A DNA stretch of 64,000 nucleotides from Neobacillus cucumis (GCF_002860255.1 NZ_PGVE01000088.1:1-64000), one strand, 5' to 3'; positions 24,933 through 34,673 are shown, numbered from the stretch's first letter. Notes: generated from the sequence alone by a model not told the origin. A program made the numbers and translations.

Positions 24933-26369
24933 TTATTCTCTGTCCAAAAGCGATGCCCCGGAAATGCCTGGGTTGGTCATTTCGTAAGGGTTTAAAATCA
25001 GATCAAGCTCTTCCTCTGTCAATACATCATATTTCAAGCATAATTCACGTACTGGTTTACCTGTTAAAATGGCCTCTCTTGCAATACGCGCAGCGACTTC
25101 ATATCCAATATGGGGATTAACAGCGGTAATGACTCCCACACTTCTTTCAACATATTCTTTTAACTGTTCCTTATTTGCTTCAATCCCCATCAGGCAGTAA
25201 CCCGTAAACGTACGAAAGGCATTATTCATGATGCTGATAGATTCAAGCAAATTAAATACAAGCACAGGTTCCATTACATTTAATTCAAGCTGCCCTGCTT
25301 CGGATGCTAGGCAAATGGTATGATCATTTCCAATTACTTGAAAGGCTACCTGGTTAATCATCTCGGCCATGACCGGGTTAACCTTGCCCGGCATAATAGA
25401 TGAACCTGGCTGACGGGCTGGTAATGCGATTTCCCCAAGTCCTGCACGGGGACCTGACGCCATTAGCCGTAAATCATTCGCGATTTTGGACATGTTCATC
25501 ATACATACTTTCAGCGCTGCCGATACCTCAGTGTAAGCATCCGTATTTTGAGTGGCGTCGACAAGATGTTCAGCCCCCAAAAGCGGGAGTCCGGAAATAG
25601 CTGCTATATGTTTGACCACATTTTCGGTATAGCGGGGATCTGCATTTAAGCCCGTACCAACTGCCGTTGCCCCCATATTGATTTCATATAAGTGCTGACG
25701 TGATTGTTGGATCCGTTTAATATCACGCTCCAGGACCCGGCTATACGCTTCAAACTCTTGACCGAGACGGATTGGCACGGCATCCTGAAGATGTGTTCGT
25801 CCCATTTTAATCACATCATCAAATTGATGTGCTTTCTGTTTAAAAGCTGCCAGCATCTGCTGCATCGTATCCAATAGCTTTTCAATTAATTGAAGAGTAG
25901 CAATATGAATCGCGGTTGGAAACGCATCATTTGTAGATTGTGACATATTCACATGACTATTCGGGCTTACATTCTTATACTCGCCTTTTTCTTTCCCAAG
26001 AAGTTCGAGCGCACGGTTAGCAATGATTTCATTCATATTCATATTCATGGATGTTCCTGCGCCGCCTTGAATGGGATCTACGATAAATTGTTCATGCCAC
26101 TTACCTTCTATTATTTCTTCTGCTGCCTGAACAATGACCTTGCCGATTCCTTCATATAACCGTTTTGTATCCATATTCGCTAAAGCAGCTGCTTTTTTGA
26201 CAATTGCCAGCGCTTTAATTAACTGTTCGTGAACACGATAGCCTGTAATCGGGAAATTTTCAACTGCCCGCAGTGTTTGTATGCCATAATAAGCATCTGC
26301 CGGGATTTTTTTAGATCCTAAAAAATCGTTTTCTATTCGTACTTGAGTACTTGTCTCAGAAGCTGACAT
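24933..26369 (-). CDS. aspA: Aspartate ammonia-lyase
   Basis: 478 residues; splits aspartate to fumarate and ammonia. The fumarase/aspartase signature 'GSSIMPGKVNPVMAE' is present, preceded by 'NTDAYTEVSAALKVCM' and the substrate loops 'GAGTSMNMNMNEIIANRA' and 'GRTHLQDAVPIRLG'. It matches aspartase rather than class II fumarase in the 'QNTDAY' block and length. ATG at 26369 has GGAGGGAG 5-6 bases upstream; the TTG at 26390 does not. It is 26 bases from the symporter gene, so both form one operon for aspartate uptake and use. Confidence 0.93.
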   Translation of the reverse strand: MSASETSTQVRIENDFLGSKKIPADAYYGIQTLRAVENFPITGYRVHEQLIKALAIVKKAAALANMDTKRLYEGIGKVIVQAAEEIIEGKWHEQFIVDPIQGGAGTSMNMNMNEIIANRALELLGKEKGEYKNVSPNSHVNMSQSTNDAFPTAIHIATLQLIEKLLDTMQQMLAAFKQKAHQFDDVIKMGRTHLQDAVPIRLGQEFEAYSRVLERDIKRIQQSRQHLYEINMGATAVGTGLNADPRYTENVVKHIAAISGLPLLGAEHLVDATQNTDAYTEVSAALKVCMMNMSKIANDLRLMASGPRAGLGEIALPARQPGSSIMPGKVNPVMAEMINQVAFQVIGNDHTICLASEAGQLELNVMEPVLVFNLLESISIMNNAFRTFTGYCLMGIEANKEQLKEYVERSVGVITAVNPHIGYEVAARIAREAILTGKPVRELCLKYDVLTEEELDLILNPYEMTNPGISGASLLDRE

Positions 26370-26395
26370 GATACTCCCTCCTATTCTCAATAAAA

Positions 26396-27667
26396 TTACG
26401 CTACATTTGACTCTTTAATGGAATCCACATATTGATTTGCTTTATCTTGGTCAAATTTGCCTTCCCATTTTGACATAACGATTGTCGCTAAAGAATTTCC
26501 AAGAACGTTAACTGCCGTCCTAATCATATCCAAAATACGATCAATACCAGCAATGAACGCGACGCCTTCTATAGGAAGTCCCATTGTGCCAAGTGTTGTT
26601 AAAATGACCACAAACGACGCACCTGGAACCCCAGCCATTCCTTTTGATGTAAGCATTAACACAAGCAGCAACGTAATTTGCTGCATAACGGATAAATGAA
26701 TTCCATACATTTGTGCTACAAAAAGTGAAGCAAGAGCTTGATAGATGGATGAGCCGTCCAGGTTAAAGGTATAGCCTATTGGAATTACAAAAGAAGTAAT
26801 TGATTTTGGGCAGCCAAACTTCTCCATCTTATCCATAAGTCTTGGTAAAACAGATTCAGAGCTTGCGGTTGTAAACGCCAGAATGAGCTCATCTTTCAGT
26901 ACCTTCATGAGAACAAAAATACTTGTCCCAGAGATTTTCGCAATGACACCAAGAACAACGAGGACAAAAAATATCATTGTTACGTAAACAGCCAGCACCA
27001 GTTTTCCAAGAGGAAGTAACGAGGCAGCTCCAAATTTTGCAACGTTCACCCCAATGAGTGCAAATACTCCCACAGGGGCTAATTTCATAATAAGATTCGT
27101 TACCCAAAACACCGCTTCCAATATACCTTCAAAAAATGTCAGAACAGGCTTTCCCTTTTCTCCTATTGCTGCAATTCCCAATCCTAAGAAAACAGTAAAG
27201 AAAATGATTGGAAGTAAATCACCTTTAGTCATAGATTCAAATACGTTTGTCGGAACCAGATGTACAATCGTTTCTGCTACACTCGGAGTTCCAGTAGTTT
27301 TCATTGTTTCTTCATACTTTGAAATGTCATTTGCCTTAAGAGCGCTCGTATCTACACCTGCCCCAGGCTGAAATAGATTTGCCGCCAATAATCCAATCGC
27401 AATAGCAAAAGTTGTAACGCTTTCAAAATAAAATAGCGTCTTTCCGCCTAACTTTCCTAATTTTTTGATGTCTCCCACACCAGCAATAGAAACAATTAAT
27501 GCCGCGATAACAATTGGCAATACAATCATCTTAATCAAATGGATAAAAATGTCCCCTATAGGAGCTAATATGGCCATCGCTGTCTCATTTCCATAAAAAA
27601 CGATACCAAAGATAATCCCGAGTATAAGTGCAACAAAAATTTGTGTAGCCAATCCAAATCTTTTCAT
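26396..27667 (-). CDS. Dicarboxylate/amino acid:cation symporter (GltT/GltP family)
   Basis: 423 residues of the DAACS family, which import glutamate, aspartate or C4-dicarboxylates with H+ or Na+. It has eight membrane helices, the re-entrant serine-rich loop 'FTTASSESVLPRLMDKMEKF' and the substrate-binding 'FVIPIGYTFNLDGSSIYQAL', then 'VPGASFVVILTTL'. Co-transcription with aspA makes aspartate the most likely cargo. GGGGGAG lies 8 bases before the ATG. A GlnL-type repeat lies about 100 bases upstream. Confidence 0.9.
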   Translation of the reverse strand: MKRFGLATQIFVALILGIIFGIVFYGNETAMAILAPIGDIFIHLIKMIVLPIVIAALIVSIAGVGDIKKLGKLGGKTLFYFESVTTFAIAIGLLAANLFQPGAGVDTSALKANDISKYEETMKTTGTPSVAETIVHLVPTNVFESMTKGDLLPIIFFTVFLGLGIAAIGEKGKPVLTFFEGILEAVFWVTNLIMKLAPVGVFALIGVNVAKFGAASLLPLGKLVLAVYVTMIFFVLVVLGVIAKISGTSIFVLMKVLKDELILAFTTASSESVLPRLMDKMEKFGCPKSITSFVIPIGYTFNLDGSSIYQALASLFVAQMYGIHLSVMQQITLLLVLMLTSKGMAGVPGASFVVILTTLGTMGLPIEGVAFIAGIDRILDMIRTAVNVLGNSLATIVMSKWEGKFDQDKANQYVDSIKESNVA

Positions 27668-27766
27668 TGAAAAGCTCCCCCTTATTTGTTCTCAAGCATG
27701 TTTTGTATCTTTATCAGGACACATGACAGGCTATGTTTTTACTCTATTAGAAACCTACTCGATTAC

Positions 27767-27782
27767 ACAAAAATCTACAAAA
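27767..27782 (-). promoter_or_regulatory. GlnL-type direct repeat before the symporter-aspA operon
   Basis: Minus strand TTTTGT-AGAT-TTTTGT, an exact TTTTGT-N4-TTTTGT repeat like the one before the malic enzyme gene. It lies 100-115 bases upstream of the symporter start, a place suited to an activator. Confidence 0.68.
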
Positions 27783-27898
27783 AGTCTAAAAATAAAAAAA
27801 CATTTTTTTAATTATTACTATTTTCTATCTTTTTTTGGAGATTGAATGGGGGCTGGCTGGGACGATAGGCCGATGTTGGACTTAACTCGGGTACGTCA

Positions 27899-27928
27899 AA
27901 AAACCCTTGCCAAAGCAAGGGCTTTTTC
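27899..27928. terminator. Orphan terminator-like hairpin
   Basis: CCCTTGC (27904-27910) and GCAAGGG (27915-27921) form a tight stem followed by CTTTTTC, with an A-run before it. It lies in a 400-base gap (27783-28187) with no convincing gene. Confidence 0.65.
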
Positions 27929-28009
27929 TCAAATAAAAGACATCATGAGTTAGTTGCAATAATAATGCCAAATTCCTTTCTTCATTTCCTTATTAATTTT
28001 CCCTTGTAA

Positions 28010-28187
28010 TTAAAGATCATCTAGAGTTCCAATAACTTCAGACATAATATTGAAAAAGTGCTTTTCATAATTTTTTTTATATCTTAATTGAGCCATTCCA
28101 CTTGCTGTTGAAATTCCTGATTTAATCATGTTTATAAGCAGTAAGGAAATTTCAGATAGTTTCGGATATAAAGAATTAGAACAAACA
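28010..28187 (-). other. Unrecognised reading-frame tail
   Basis: A minus-strand frame of about 55 codons ends at 28010 and reads protein-like: 'LSEISLLLINMIKSGISTAS', then 'NIMSEVIGTLDDL'. No start with a ribosome binding site and no known motif are visible. It may be the end of a decayed gene. Confidence 0.25.
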
Positions 28188-28224
28188 TAAAAAAGCAGGG
28201 AAACCTTTAACTAGGCTTCCCTGG
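28188..28224 (-). terminator. Terminator of the DUF4317 gene
   Basis: CAGGGAAGCCT and AGGTTTCCCTG pair with one bulge on the minus strand and are followed by CTTTTTTAT. Confidence 0.75.
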
Positions 28225-28234
28225 CTAAACCATA

Positions 28235-29407
28235 TTAAAGTGTTTCCGATTCTTCTAGTCGAAATCCTTCCACTATGACTTCTTCATCGACCTCCAACAA
28301 TAGGCACCGTTTTCCCTCGAATGTAATGTATTTTACATATTTCAAGTCTTTCGGATTAATCGTTACATTGGCCACCTTTGTCTCGATTTTGATGGTTTTA
28401 GGAACTAAACTAGTTGCTTTGAATTCATGTTTTTCATCATCCAAGATTGCTTTAAAGGCATGTTCCAATTTGGCCGTCTCCACATTTTCGACGCCGCTTA
28501 CGGTTAAGATGCGTTCGATATCCCGTGAATCTATCGTAGGGATTTCACTTTCTTCATTCTCTTGATTCTCCTGGACCAGCTTATCGATTTCCTCATACAC
28601 GTTGGAAATGACTCGGGAATCCACCTCGTCTCCTATCACTTCTTTTAAAATGAAATCGAAGCAGTCCTTATCTTCCTGAGCAGTAATAATCTCTTCACAA
28701 TTGAGCACTTCTTCCATAAATTTAAAATCCGGTTGATTTGCTTTCCCTGTATAATAGAGAAGATGGTTTACATCTGCTGCATTGTCGTTTAAAGCGGGGA
28801 AGAGAAAGCCTGTTAATGGAGAATCTAAATTAATAATGGGATCAAAAACGTTGTAGGATTTGTATTCCTTCTCAATATAATCAAACATCAAGGCTTTTTT
28901 CGGCACATCCGTTTTATTGAGACTGCAAAGAATAAACGCGTTGGAATATACCTGGTCATCCCCGCCTTCTTCAGATTCCGCATTCCGTTTCCTGGTCGGT
29001 TTTCGATATTCTCCCCGGATAAACGTTACCACAGTATCGAATTCATAAACCGTGGCAGCAAACATTTTCACGACGATTTCGAGCATGTATTCTTTCCAAT
29101 CTTCGGTTGTATCTTGTTGTAATCCTTCGAAAAGGAACATTTGGGTGCTGTCTTCCACATCCCGCATGAATTTCAGCTCAAACAGTTTTGCATCAAGTTG
29201 ACCTGTTAACACTTTTTTAAAGTTGGCCAAAAATAATTCCTGCGCTTCCTGTTCTAACATTTGAAACGGCTGACTGACTTGATGGTAAATCTCTCCTGAT
29301 TCTTTCTGTACATACACATTAAAGATTTCCCGAATTTGCAGGTTATAATTGTCTAATTTAAATTGCTTCCGAATATTAGCGATGTCTTTTTTGTTCATTT
29401 CATTCAA
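28235..29407 (-). CDS. DUF4317 protein
   Basis: 390-residue soluble acidic protein. The N-terminus 'MNKKDIANIRKQFKLDNYNL', followed by 'IREIFNVYVQKESGEIYHQ', is the DUF4317 hallmark. Function is unknown; members are widespread in Firmicutes. There are two candidate ATGs three codons apart; the second (29398) has the better distance from GGGAG. It lies 66 bases after the DUF155 gene on the same strand, so the two may be co-transcribed. Confidence 0.8.
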   Translation of the reverse strand: MNEMNKKDIANIRKQFKLDNYNLQIREIFNVYVQKESGEIYHQVSQPFQMLEQEAQELFLANFKKVLTGQLDAKLFELKFMRDVEDSTQMFLFEGLQQDTTEDWKEYMLEIVVKMFAATVYEFDTVVTFIRGEYRKPTRKRNAESEEGGDDQVYSNAFILCSLNKTDVPKKALMFDYIEKEYKSYNVFDPIINLDSPLTGFLFPALNDNAADVNHLLYYTGKANQPDFKFMEEVLNCEEIITAQEDKDCFDFILKEVIGDEVDSRVISNVYEEIDKLVQENQENEESEIPTIDSRDIERILTVSGVENVETAKLEHAFKAILDDEKHEFKATSLVPKTIKIETKVANVTINPKDLKYVKYITFEGKRCLLLEVDEEVIVEGFRLEESETL

Positions 29408-29473
29408 CTCCCATTCCTAATTATACTGTTCCGATGTGAAAATAGTAATAAGGAAAGAGTCCTGAACAAAAAC

Positions 29474-30307
29474 TCATGGAAGCCATCCCGCAATTTGTAG
29501 TATAGTTATGACGATTTCAATAACAATAAGTATCACTACAATCCATTCTACAAACAGACCTCGAATGGAATGGCTAATGGTAGAAAAACCCTCGATTATG
29601 TTATATAAAATTTCTGTTTTGCTTTTTAAAATTAAATGACGATCGTTCAATTCAAAAAAATCCATCATTTTGTCGTAAAACTCACTCGCATTACTGCTTG
29701 TCCAAGTGATATCAGGTTTATCCAAAATCATGATGTAGGCTAAGGTGTTATAATCATGACGCAGGATTTTCGCGGTTGTCCTTGCCAGTTCTTTATTCCC
29801 TATTCTTAATTTACCTCTTTCTAGCCGGTCAATCATGGTCTCTAGCCTGTCGTGAATCACTCCTAATTGTTCCTCTGTTTTTTCAAGTGCTACTGATTTT
29901 GCAAGGACGGTTGAAATTAATTCAGGGTAAAAAAGCTCATATTCAGGAACAACGACATATTCATCGGTCAATTCAATGCTTTCCGTTTCATTTATGTGCA
30001 GACTATAATCGTCTGTATACCTGTCTATATTTTTCATATCAATTTCAGGCTCGAAGGAATGCAGGTATTTAAAAATTGCTTTCATCTCATCAGGAGTGTG
30101 ATTTATAAATACAACACTTCCAAACGAAAAAACTAGAACACTTTTCGACTCGTCTACTTTCTTACCAATAATCGCTTGAAGGATGCTGCCTTTTAAAATT
30201 AAAGGTTCTTCCCAGGTGAATTTTTTTGGAATTCCGCATTGTAAAGCGATTTTATTCAGATCCATTTCATTCGTGATTGCCATAGCTTTAAAGGAAATAT
30301 CCATCAT
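29474..30307 (-). CDS. RMD1/DUF155-family membrane-anchored protein
   Basis: 277 residues. The body has the DUF155/RMD1 pattern ('VLVFSFGSVVFINHTPDEMK', 'VLAKSVALEKTEEQLG'), followed by a coiled stretch and a single C-terminal membrane helix ('WIVVILIVIEIVITILQIAG'). In yeast, RMD1-type proteins are mitochondrial or involved in sporulation; the bacterial role is unknown. A purine-rich AAAGAG lies rather far upstream of the ATG pair. The gene probably starts a two-gene unit with the DUF4317 gene. Confidence 0.78.
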   Translation of the reverse strand: MMDISFKAMAITNEMDLNKIALQCGIPKKFTWEEPLILKGSILQAIIGKKVDESKSVLVFSFGSVVFINHTPDEMKAIFKYLHSFEPEIDMKNIDRYTDDYSLHINETESIELTDEYVVVPEYELFYPELISTVLAKSVALEKTEEQLGVIHDRLETMIDRLERGKLRIGNKELARTTAKILRHDYNTLAYIMILDKPDITWTSSNASEFYDKMMDFFELNDRHLILKSKTEILYNIIEGFSTISHSIRGLFVEWIVVILIVIEIVITILQIAGWLP

Positions 30308-30504
30308 TTTTTATATCACTCTTTCACAAATTGGTCATTCTTTCATTTAATTCTATTTTATTAAACAAATCAATCCGTTATTGGAAAAAGTTGAAAATTT
30401 AACATTTAATTAAGCAAAAATTTACTTCAAACATAAACGAATAAAAAATTTAACATCTTTTTCTTATTTTCCGAAAAATAGTGTTAGTAAATCTAACATA
30501 ATTG

Positions 30505-30604
30505 TTGGGATTGGGTTACATTAAAATTATAATGAATTTGTGACATTATTCTTGAATGAAAACTCCAGTGTGGGAAGGCACTGTTGTTTTCATTCTTTTT
30601 TTGT
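30505..30604 (+). ncRNA. Candidate short transcript with promoter and orphan terminator
   Basis: In the 440-base gap 30308-30750, TATAAT (30528-30533) lies 17 bases after a weak TTGGGA. About 20 bases later a long hairpin (GAATGAAAAC...GTTTTCATTC, 30554-30595) ends in eight T. No ORF precedes it. It could be a roughly 60-base small RNA or a leader that ends transcription before the cobalamin-binding protein gene. No riboswitch aptamer is recognised. Confidence 0.4.
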
Positions 30605-30750
30605 GACCCTTTCTTTATTTTTTCAAATTGTTTAACTAAATATTTACCATTGGGAAGTTAAAAAATACGAGTCATTTATTTTTAACTGATAGTCTTCAAG
30701 AAATCATTCTATTATAATTAGTTGTAGGACGGCTTAAGAGGAGGATACAA

Positions 30751-31587
30751 TTGAAATTAATTTCTATTTGTCCGAGTAATACCGAATTAGTTGCCTATTT
30801 AGGGTTAACAACGGCACTGATAGGGATAGATAATTTTTCTGATTGGCCTGAAGAAATCAATAGTTTACCAAGGTTGGGACCAGATTTAGATATTGATATG
30901 GATAAGGTAGAAGAATTGCAGCCAGATTTGGTTTTAGCCTCCCTATCCGTTCCAGGGATGGAACGCAATATCAAGGAACTGGAAAAACGAAAGATCCCCT
31001 ATGTCATCGTCCCAAATCCACAAACCTTACAAGAAGTCGGAGAAAGCCTATTGTTTGTTGGTCAAGTAACGAAAACAGATGACAAGGCAAGTACACTTTA
31101 TGAAAGATTTACCCGTATAATTAAATACTACCATTCTTTAAGCCTTCAAGTAGAAAACGAAAAAACCGTTTATTGGGAGTGGTGGGCAAAACCAATATTC
31201 AGCCCAGGAGCTGGAAACTGGCTAACAGAAGTAAGCAGACTCGCAGGTGGACGAAACATTTTTGAAGATAAAACCGTTGCAAGCGTCCAAACAGATGGGG
31301 AAGATGTCAGGCTGAGAAATCCAGACGTTATCTGTGTTGTATGGGTAGGCGTTCAGAAAAAGAAAATCACTCCGAAACTCATAATAAAACGCCCAGGTTG
31401 GGAGCATATGAACGCAGTTAAAGACAATCAACTATACATTCTTGATGAACCGCTTTATTGCAGGCCCTCTCCTCGACTATTGAACGGGCTTGCTAAAATC
31501 GGCTATCTTCTTCATCCAGATATATATCCCAAATATAGTGAGGGAGATGACTTGTTAATTAATTCTGAACTCGAGAACTCCCTCTAG
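30751..31587 (+). CDS. BtuF-like cobalamin-binding protein without signal peptide
   Basis: 278 residues of the class III periplasmic-binding fold used for B12 and siderophores. 'SICPSNTELVAYLGL' opens the first lobe, 'VEELQPDLVLASLSVPGMER' lies before the linker helix, and 'EWWAKPIFSPGAGNW' and 'NPDVICVVW' belong to the second lobe. There is no signal peptide or lipobox, so it would stay in the cytosol unless exported otherwise. The start is TTG, set by AAGAGGAGG 6 bases upstream. No ABC permease or ATPase is adjacent, so transport is uncertain. Confidence 0.78.
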   Translation: MKLISICPSNTELVAYLGLTTALIGIDNFSDWPEEINSLPRLGPDLDIDMDKVEELQPDLVLASLSVPGMERNIKELEKRKIPYVIVPNPQTLQEVGESLLFVGQVTKTDDKASTLYERFTRIIKYYHSLSLQVENEKTVYWEWWAKPIFSPGAGNWLTEVSRLAGGRNIFEDKTVASVQTDGEDVRLRNPDVICVVWVGVQKKKITPKLIIKRPGWEHMNAVKDNQLYILDEPLYCRPSPRLLNGLAKIGYLLHPDIYPKYSEGDDLLINSELENSL

Positions 31588-31627
31588 TCAGTTGAAAAAC
31601 GATACTTTGATAAGCGCATTAAAGGAT

Positions 31628-31655
31628 AAAGCCAACATTTGGTTGGCTTTACTTA
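31628..31655. terminator. Terminator between convergent genes
   Basis: AAAGCCAAC (31628-31636) and GTTGGCTTT (31642-31650) form a perfect stem with a short loop. Confidence 0.72.
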
Positions 31656-31689
31656 ATATGCAAATGCAAATATATAAACAAATTAAAAT

Positions 31690-32973
31690 TTAAATTAATT
31701 CCTTTTTCTTTTTTAGAATAATATACAGAAAGATGCTGGATACCGAACATAAAAAAGCTAGAAAACCGATAAATCCATAGCCTACCTGTAAACCCAGGAT
31801 TTCGTTCGCTGCTCCAGTTTCACTTTTGAACATCCTACTAACAAGATCGATAATAAAACCTATTATAAGATTACCTATTACACTGGCTATGCCCATTAAC
31901 GTAACAGTAAAAGTAATTGCTGTCCCAGTCCCCTTTGGGAACCGTTTCGCTAAGAGTGCCATGACAGTTGGATAGATTAAAGCAATCCCCACCCCTGAAA
32001 TGGCAAATAAAATAGCTCCTTTTTCACCAAGCAAAATGGCTGATAAACTGCAAATGCCTGAAAAGGCTGAGGCAATAATAATTGATAAGGTAAAACCAAT
32101 TTTATCAGTAACCGTTCCTAATACAAGCCTAGCTAGCATAAAGAAAAGGAAAAACATTGAAAGCATCCTTGAAGCGTCTTTGATGTTCCAACTATAGGCC
32201 TTAACCAAGAATTGCACAAGCCAACTTCCCACCGCCAGTTCTGAAACCACCCCAAAAGAAAGAACAGCTACAATAAGCCATGCAACCGGGTCTCGAAGCA
32301 GAGTATTATAGGAAGTAGTTTTTGCATCCTCTTCATGAGTTTCTTCCGGGAATTTACCTAACAGGGAAGGAACAATTGGCAGAAGTGATAACAATAAAAC
32401 AAAAAGGTACATGCCCCTCCAGCCCATCTCACCCCCAAAAATATTCCAGCCCATTAAAGATGCCGCTATTGTCGGAGCAACAGTTGAACTTAGTCCGTAA
32501 AAAAAATGTGATAGGTTCATCATAAACCCTGTATTTCTAGTGAAGATTCGAGCAGCCATGATTCCAAGACCGATCTCAAGTACGCCGTTACCAATATATA
32601 GTAAAAAGAAGGATGCAGAAAGAGAGGCATAGTTAGAAGATGCATAAATAACAAATCCAGCTAATGCCATAGATAAAAATGCAAGGATTCCGGTCCTCTT
32701 TATCCCTATTCTATTGCTTAGTGCTGATGTAAATGAACAGGCAAGAAGATAGCCAAAGGAATTCAAGGCTAATAAAATACCAATTTGGGACTGAGATAAG
32801 CTAAATTCATTTTGTATGATAGGAATAGCAGGGCCTTTAATATTTTCTGATAAACCAAAAATAAGAAAGCCGCCAAATACGATACTTAGTAAAATATAAT
32901 AATTGTATTTCGGATTTACCTTTAAGGGGGATCTGGCTTTGTCAGCACTAAGGGAATGTTGTGGATTCTCCAT
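31690..32973 (-). CDS. Major facilitator superfamily transporter
   Basis: 427 residues and twelve membrane helices. The helix 2-3 loop 'SFTSALSNRIGIKRTGILAF' is the MFS motif A region, and the overall pattern ('GNGVLEIGLGIMAARIFTRN', 'LSHFFYGLSSTVAPT') resembles FucP/GlcP-type sugar or metabolite permeases. GAGAGGACC lies before the ATG. It stands alone, so the substrate is unknown. Confidence 0.85.
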   Translation of the reverse strand: MENPQHSLSADKARSPLKVNPKYNYYILLSIVFGGFLIFGLSENIKGPAIPIIQNEFSLSQSQIGILLALNSFGYLLACSFTSALSNRIGIKRTGILAFLSMALAGFVIYASSNYASLSASFFLLYIGNGVLEIGLGIMAARIFTRNTGFMMNLSHFFYGLSSTVAPTIAASLMGWNIFGGEMGWRGMYLFVLLLSLLPIVPSLLGKFPEETHEEDAKTTSYNTLLRDPVAWLIVAVLSFGVVSELAVGSWLVQFLVKAYSWNIKDASRMLSMFFLFFMLARLVLGTVTDKIGFTLSIIIASAFSGICSLSAILLGEKGAILFAISGVGIALIYPTVMALLAKRFPKGTGTAITFTVTLMGIASVIGNLIIGFIIDLVSRMFKSETGAANEILGLQVGYGFIGFLAFLCSVSSIFLYIILKKKKELI

Positions 32974-33209
32974 AAACGGTCCTCTCTTCTTTTAAAGTTA
33001 GTGTATCCTATCCTGTTAACCTTTTAATTATTCTAAATAAATACCTCTATTGTCCATTATTTATGATGAAATACTTCTTTAAGCTTATAACGCAGCATAT
33101 AGTGTGATATGTAAGAGTCAAGATCGGAGTGAACATCCGCCTTTATATTTCTTTGAGGTATTTTTCGAATTAGATAACAATCGACATTCAAAAAAGGATG
33201 TGTCTGGCA

Positions 33210-33545
33210 ATGGATTTAAACACTTTTATCAGATTATACCAAGAATTTCTAATTGATTGTGAGCAAAAAGGTTGGATGGTCGAGGTTTTAATTGAAGAAT
33301 TCGGAAATTACCTTGCCGCCATAACAAATTATGAAGGTATTGAAGTGCAATTTTATATTGAATTAGATATAGAAAATTGTGTAAATGTTACTGAAACTAC
33401 TAAACAAAGCAGATTGGATTATGGTGTGATAAGGGACCAAGGAGGAGCAGACTTATTTGCGAAAGAAGTTTTGGATGAATTCCACCAGTATTGGAGAAAT
33501 CATTTACCAAAACGGTACTCAAGTTTTATTCTCTATAAAGGATAG
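33210..33545 (+). CDS. Hypothetical small acidic protein
   Basis: 111 residues, no family recognised. It is rich in acidic and aromatic residues ('MDLNTFIRLYQEFLIDCEQK', 'GIEVQFYIELDIENC', 'EVLDEFHQYWRNHLPK'). It is soluble with no motifs, and its size is typical of small immunity-like or adaptor proteins. ATG at 33210 is preferred over the ATG at 33198, where the purine stretch is too close. It is flanked by convergent and divergent unrelated genes. Confidence 0.6.
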   Translation: MDLNTFIRLYQEFLIDCEQKGWMVEVLIEEFGNYLAAITNYEGIEVQFYIELDIENCVNVTETTKQSRLDYGVIRDQGGADLFAKEVLDEFHQYWRNHLPKRYSSFILYKG

Positions 33546-33638
33546 AGAAAATAATAAAATTCCTTACTCAAAACAAAAAGAGAGATAAAATTTCCTCTCT
33601 TTAAGAATGACGTAATTAAATGTTATTTGTATAAAACT

Positions 33639-34673
33639 TTAATTAGCAGCTAAATTTTTTCGATCAACAGCTCTTGGCGGTTGTTCCATCCATCCTTTTT
33701 CGATCATCAATTTTGCTGCTTCTTCAACAAATAGGGAAATTTTCATAAAGGATTTTGAATAGATCATAGCTACATCATGCCTTCCATTCACAGCTACCGA
33801 ATTACCGAATGCCCTTATTTTCATTGAAAACATATCCATCTTATGAAATAACATTAACTTATCTGAAAAGGGAGCAAAAGTAGAATCTGAAACCAGATGA
33901 TCCAGATAGGATGGAGAAGGTAAACCTTGATCAGATAGCTTCTGCATATAGCCTTCAATATTTTTACTTGTAAGATCCCTTCCTTTTTCAAACAATTCCC
34001 GAATCTTTTTATCCTTTGCGACCTGAGCAAATGCCATAATGAGAGCTTTACTCGTTACATTATTTTCAATATTATCGTAAAAATGAGCAATTTCTAATGC
34101 ATGCAGAGGCCGGACATGTCCGAAGAAACCATTTAAAAAATCTTGATGAACAAATTCAACTTTCTCTGGTACAGGAATAATTGGTGGTTTGATAATAAAG
34201 CCTTTATTCATTAAAATTTCTTTAATTTGTTCCATTAGAGTCATGGTTGAATGCATGCAATAAGTAAAAAACTCTACGACATCCTTTCTAAAAATAAGCG
34301 GTAATCCTACATTATAAATACTCATTCCTGCTTTTGAAGCATATTTTAAGTAATGAACATAAAATTCATCTTCAAATAAACGAGGAGCACCAAGGTTTAC
34401 GTCCTCTTCACTAAATCCTTTTGGTATGGGGAAGTTGTCCTTTTCGAATATTTCTTTGGATATACTCATGAACTCTTCACATAATTTTAATGCATTCTCT
34501 AGAAGCGTTTTAATATCGTTATCGTCAACATGCTGAAGGTAATAGCTTATAACACACTTGGCCATACTGTTTCCCGTATAAGTTGCCCAAAGTTTCCCCA
34601 TTTCCGCTGATGTTAATTTTTCTTTAGCGCTTGTCTTTCCTGTACTTAATTTAATTGGTTTAATGGTTTGCAT
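33639..34673 (-). CDS. DUF3231 protein
   Basis: 344 residues in two similar halves of the DUF3231 type, an all-helical Bacillus family related in outline to ferritin-like spore coat proteins. Typical pieces are 'LTSAEMGKLWATYTGNSMAK' and 'MYSKSFMKISLFVEEAAKLM'-like helices ending in 'MIEKGWMEQPPRAVDRK'. ATG at 34673 has AAGGGAG 6 bases upstream; the in-frame GTG at 34688 overlaps that site. Function is unknown, with a spore-related role possible. Confidence 0.8.
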   Translation of the reverse strand: MQTIKPIKLSTGKTSAKEKLTSAEMGKLWATYTGNSMAKCVISYYLQHVDDNDIKTLLENALKLCEEFMSISKEIFEKDNFPIPKGFSEEDVNLGAPRLFEDEFYVHYLKYASKAGMSIYNVGLPLIFRKDVVEFFTYCMHSTMTLMEQIKEILMNKGFIIKPPIIPVPEKVEFVHQDFLNGFFGHVRPLHALEIAHFYDNIENNVTSKALIMAFAQVAKDKKIRELFEKGRDLTSKNIEGYMQKLSDQGLPSPSYLDHLVSDSTFAPFSDKLMLFHKMDMFSMKIRAFGNSVAVNGRHDVAMIYSKSFMKISLFVEEAAKLMIEKGWMEQPPRAVDRKNLAAN

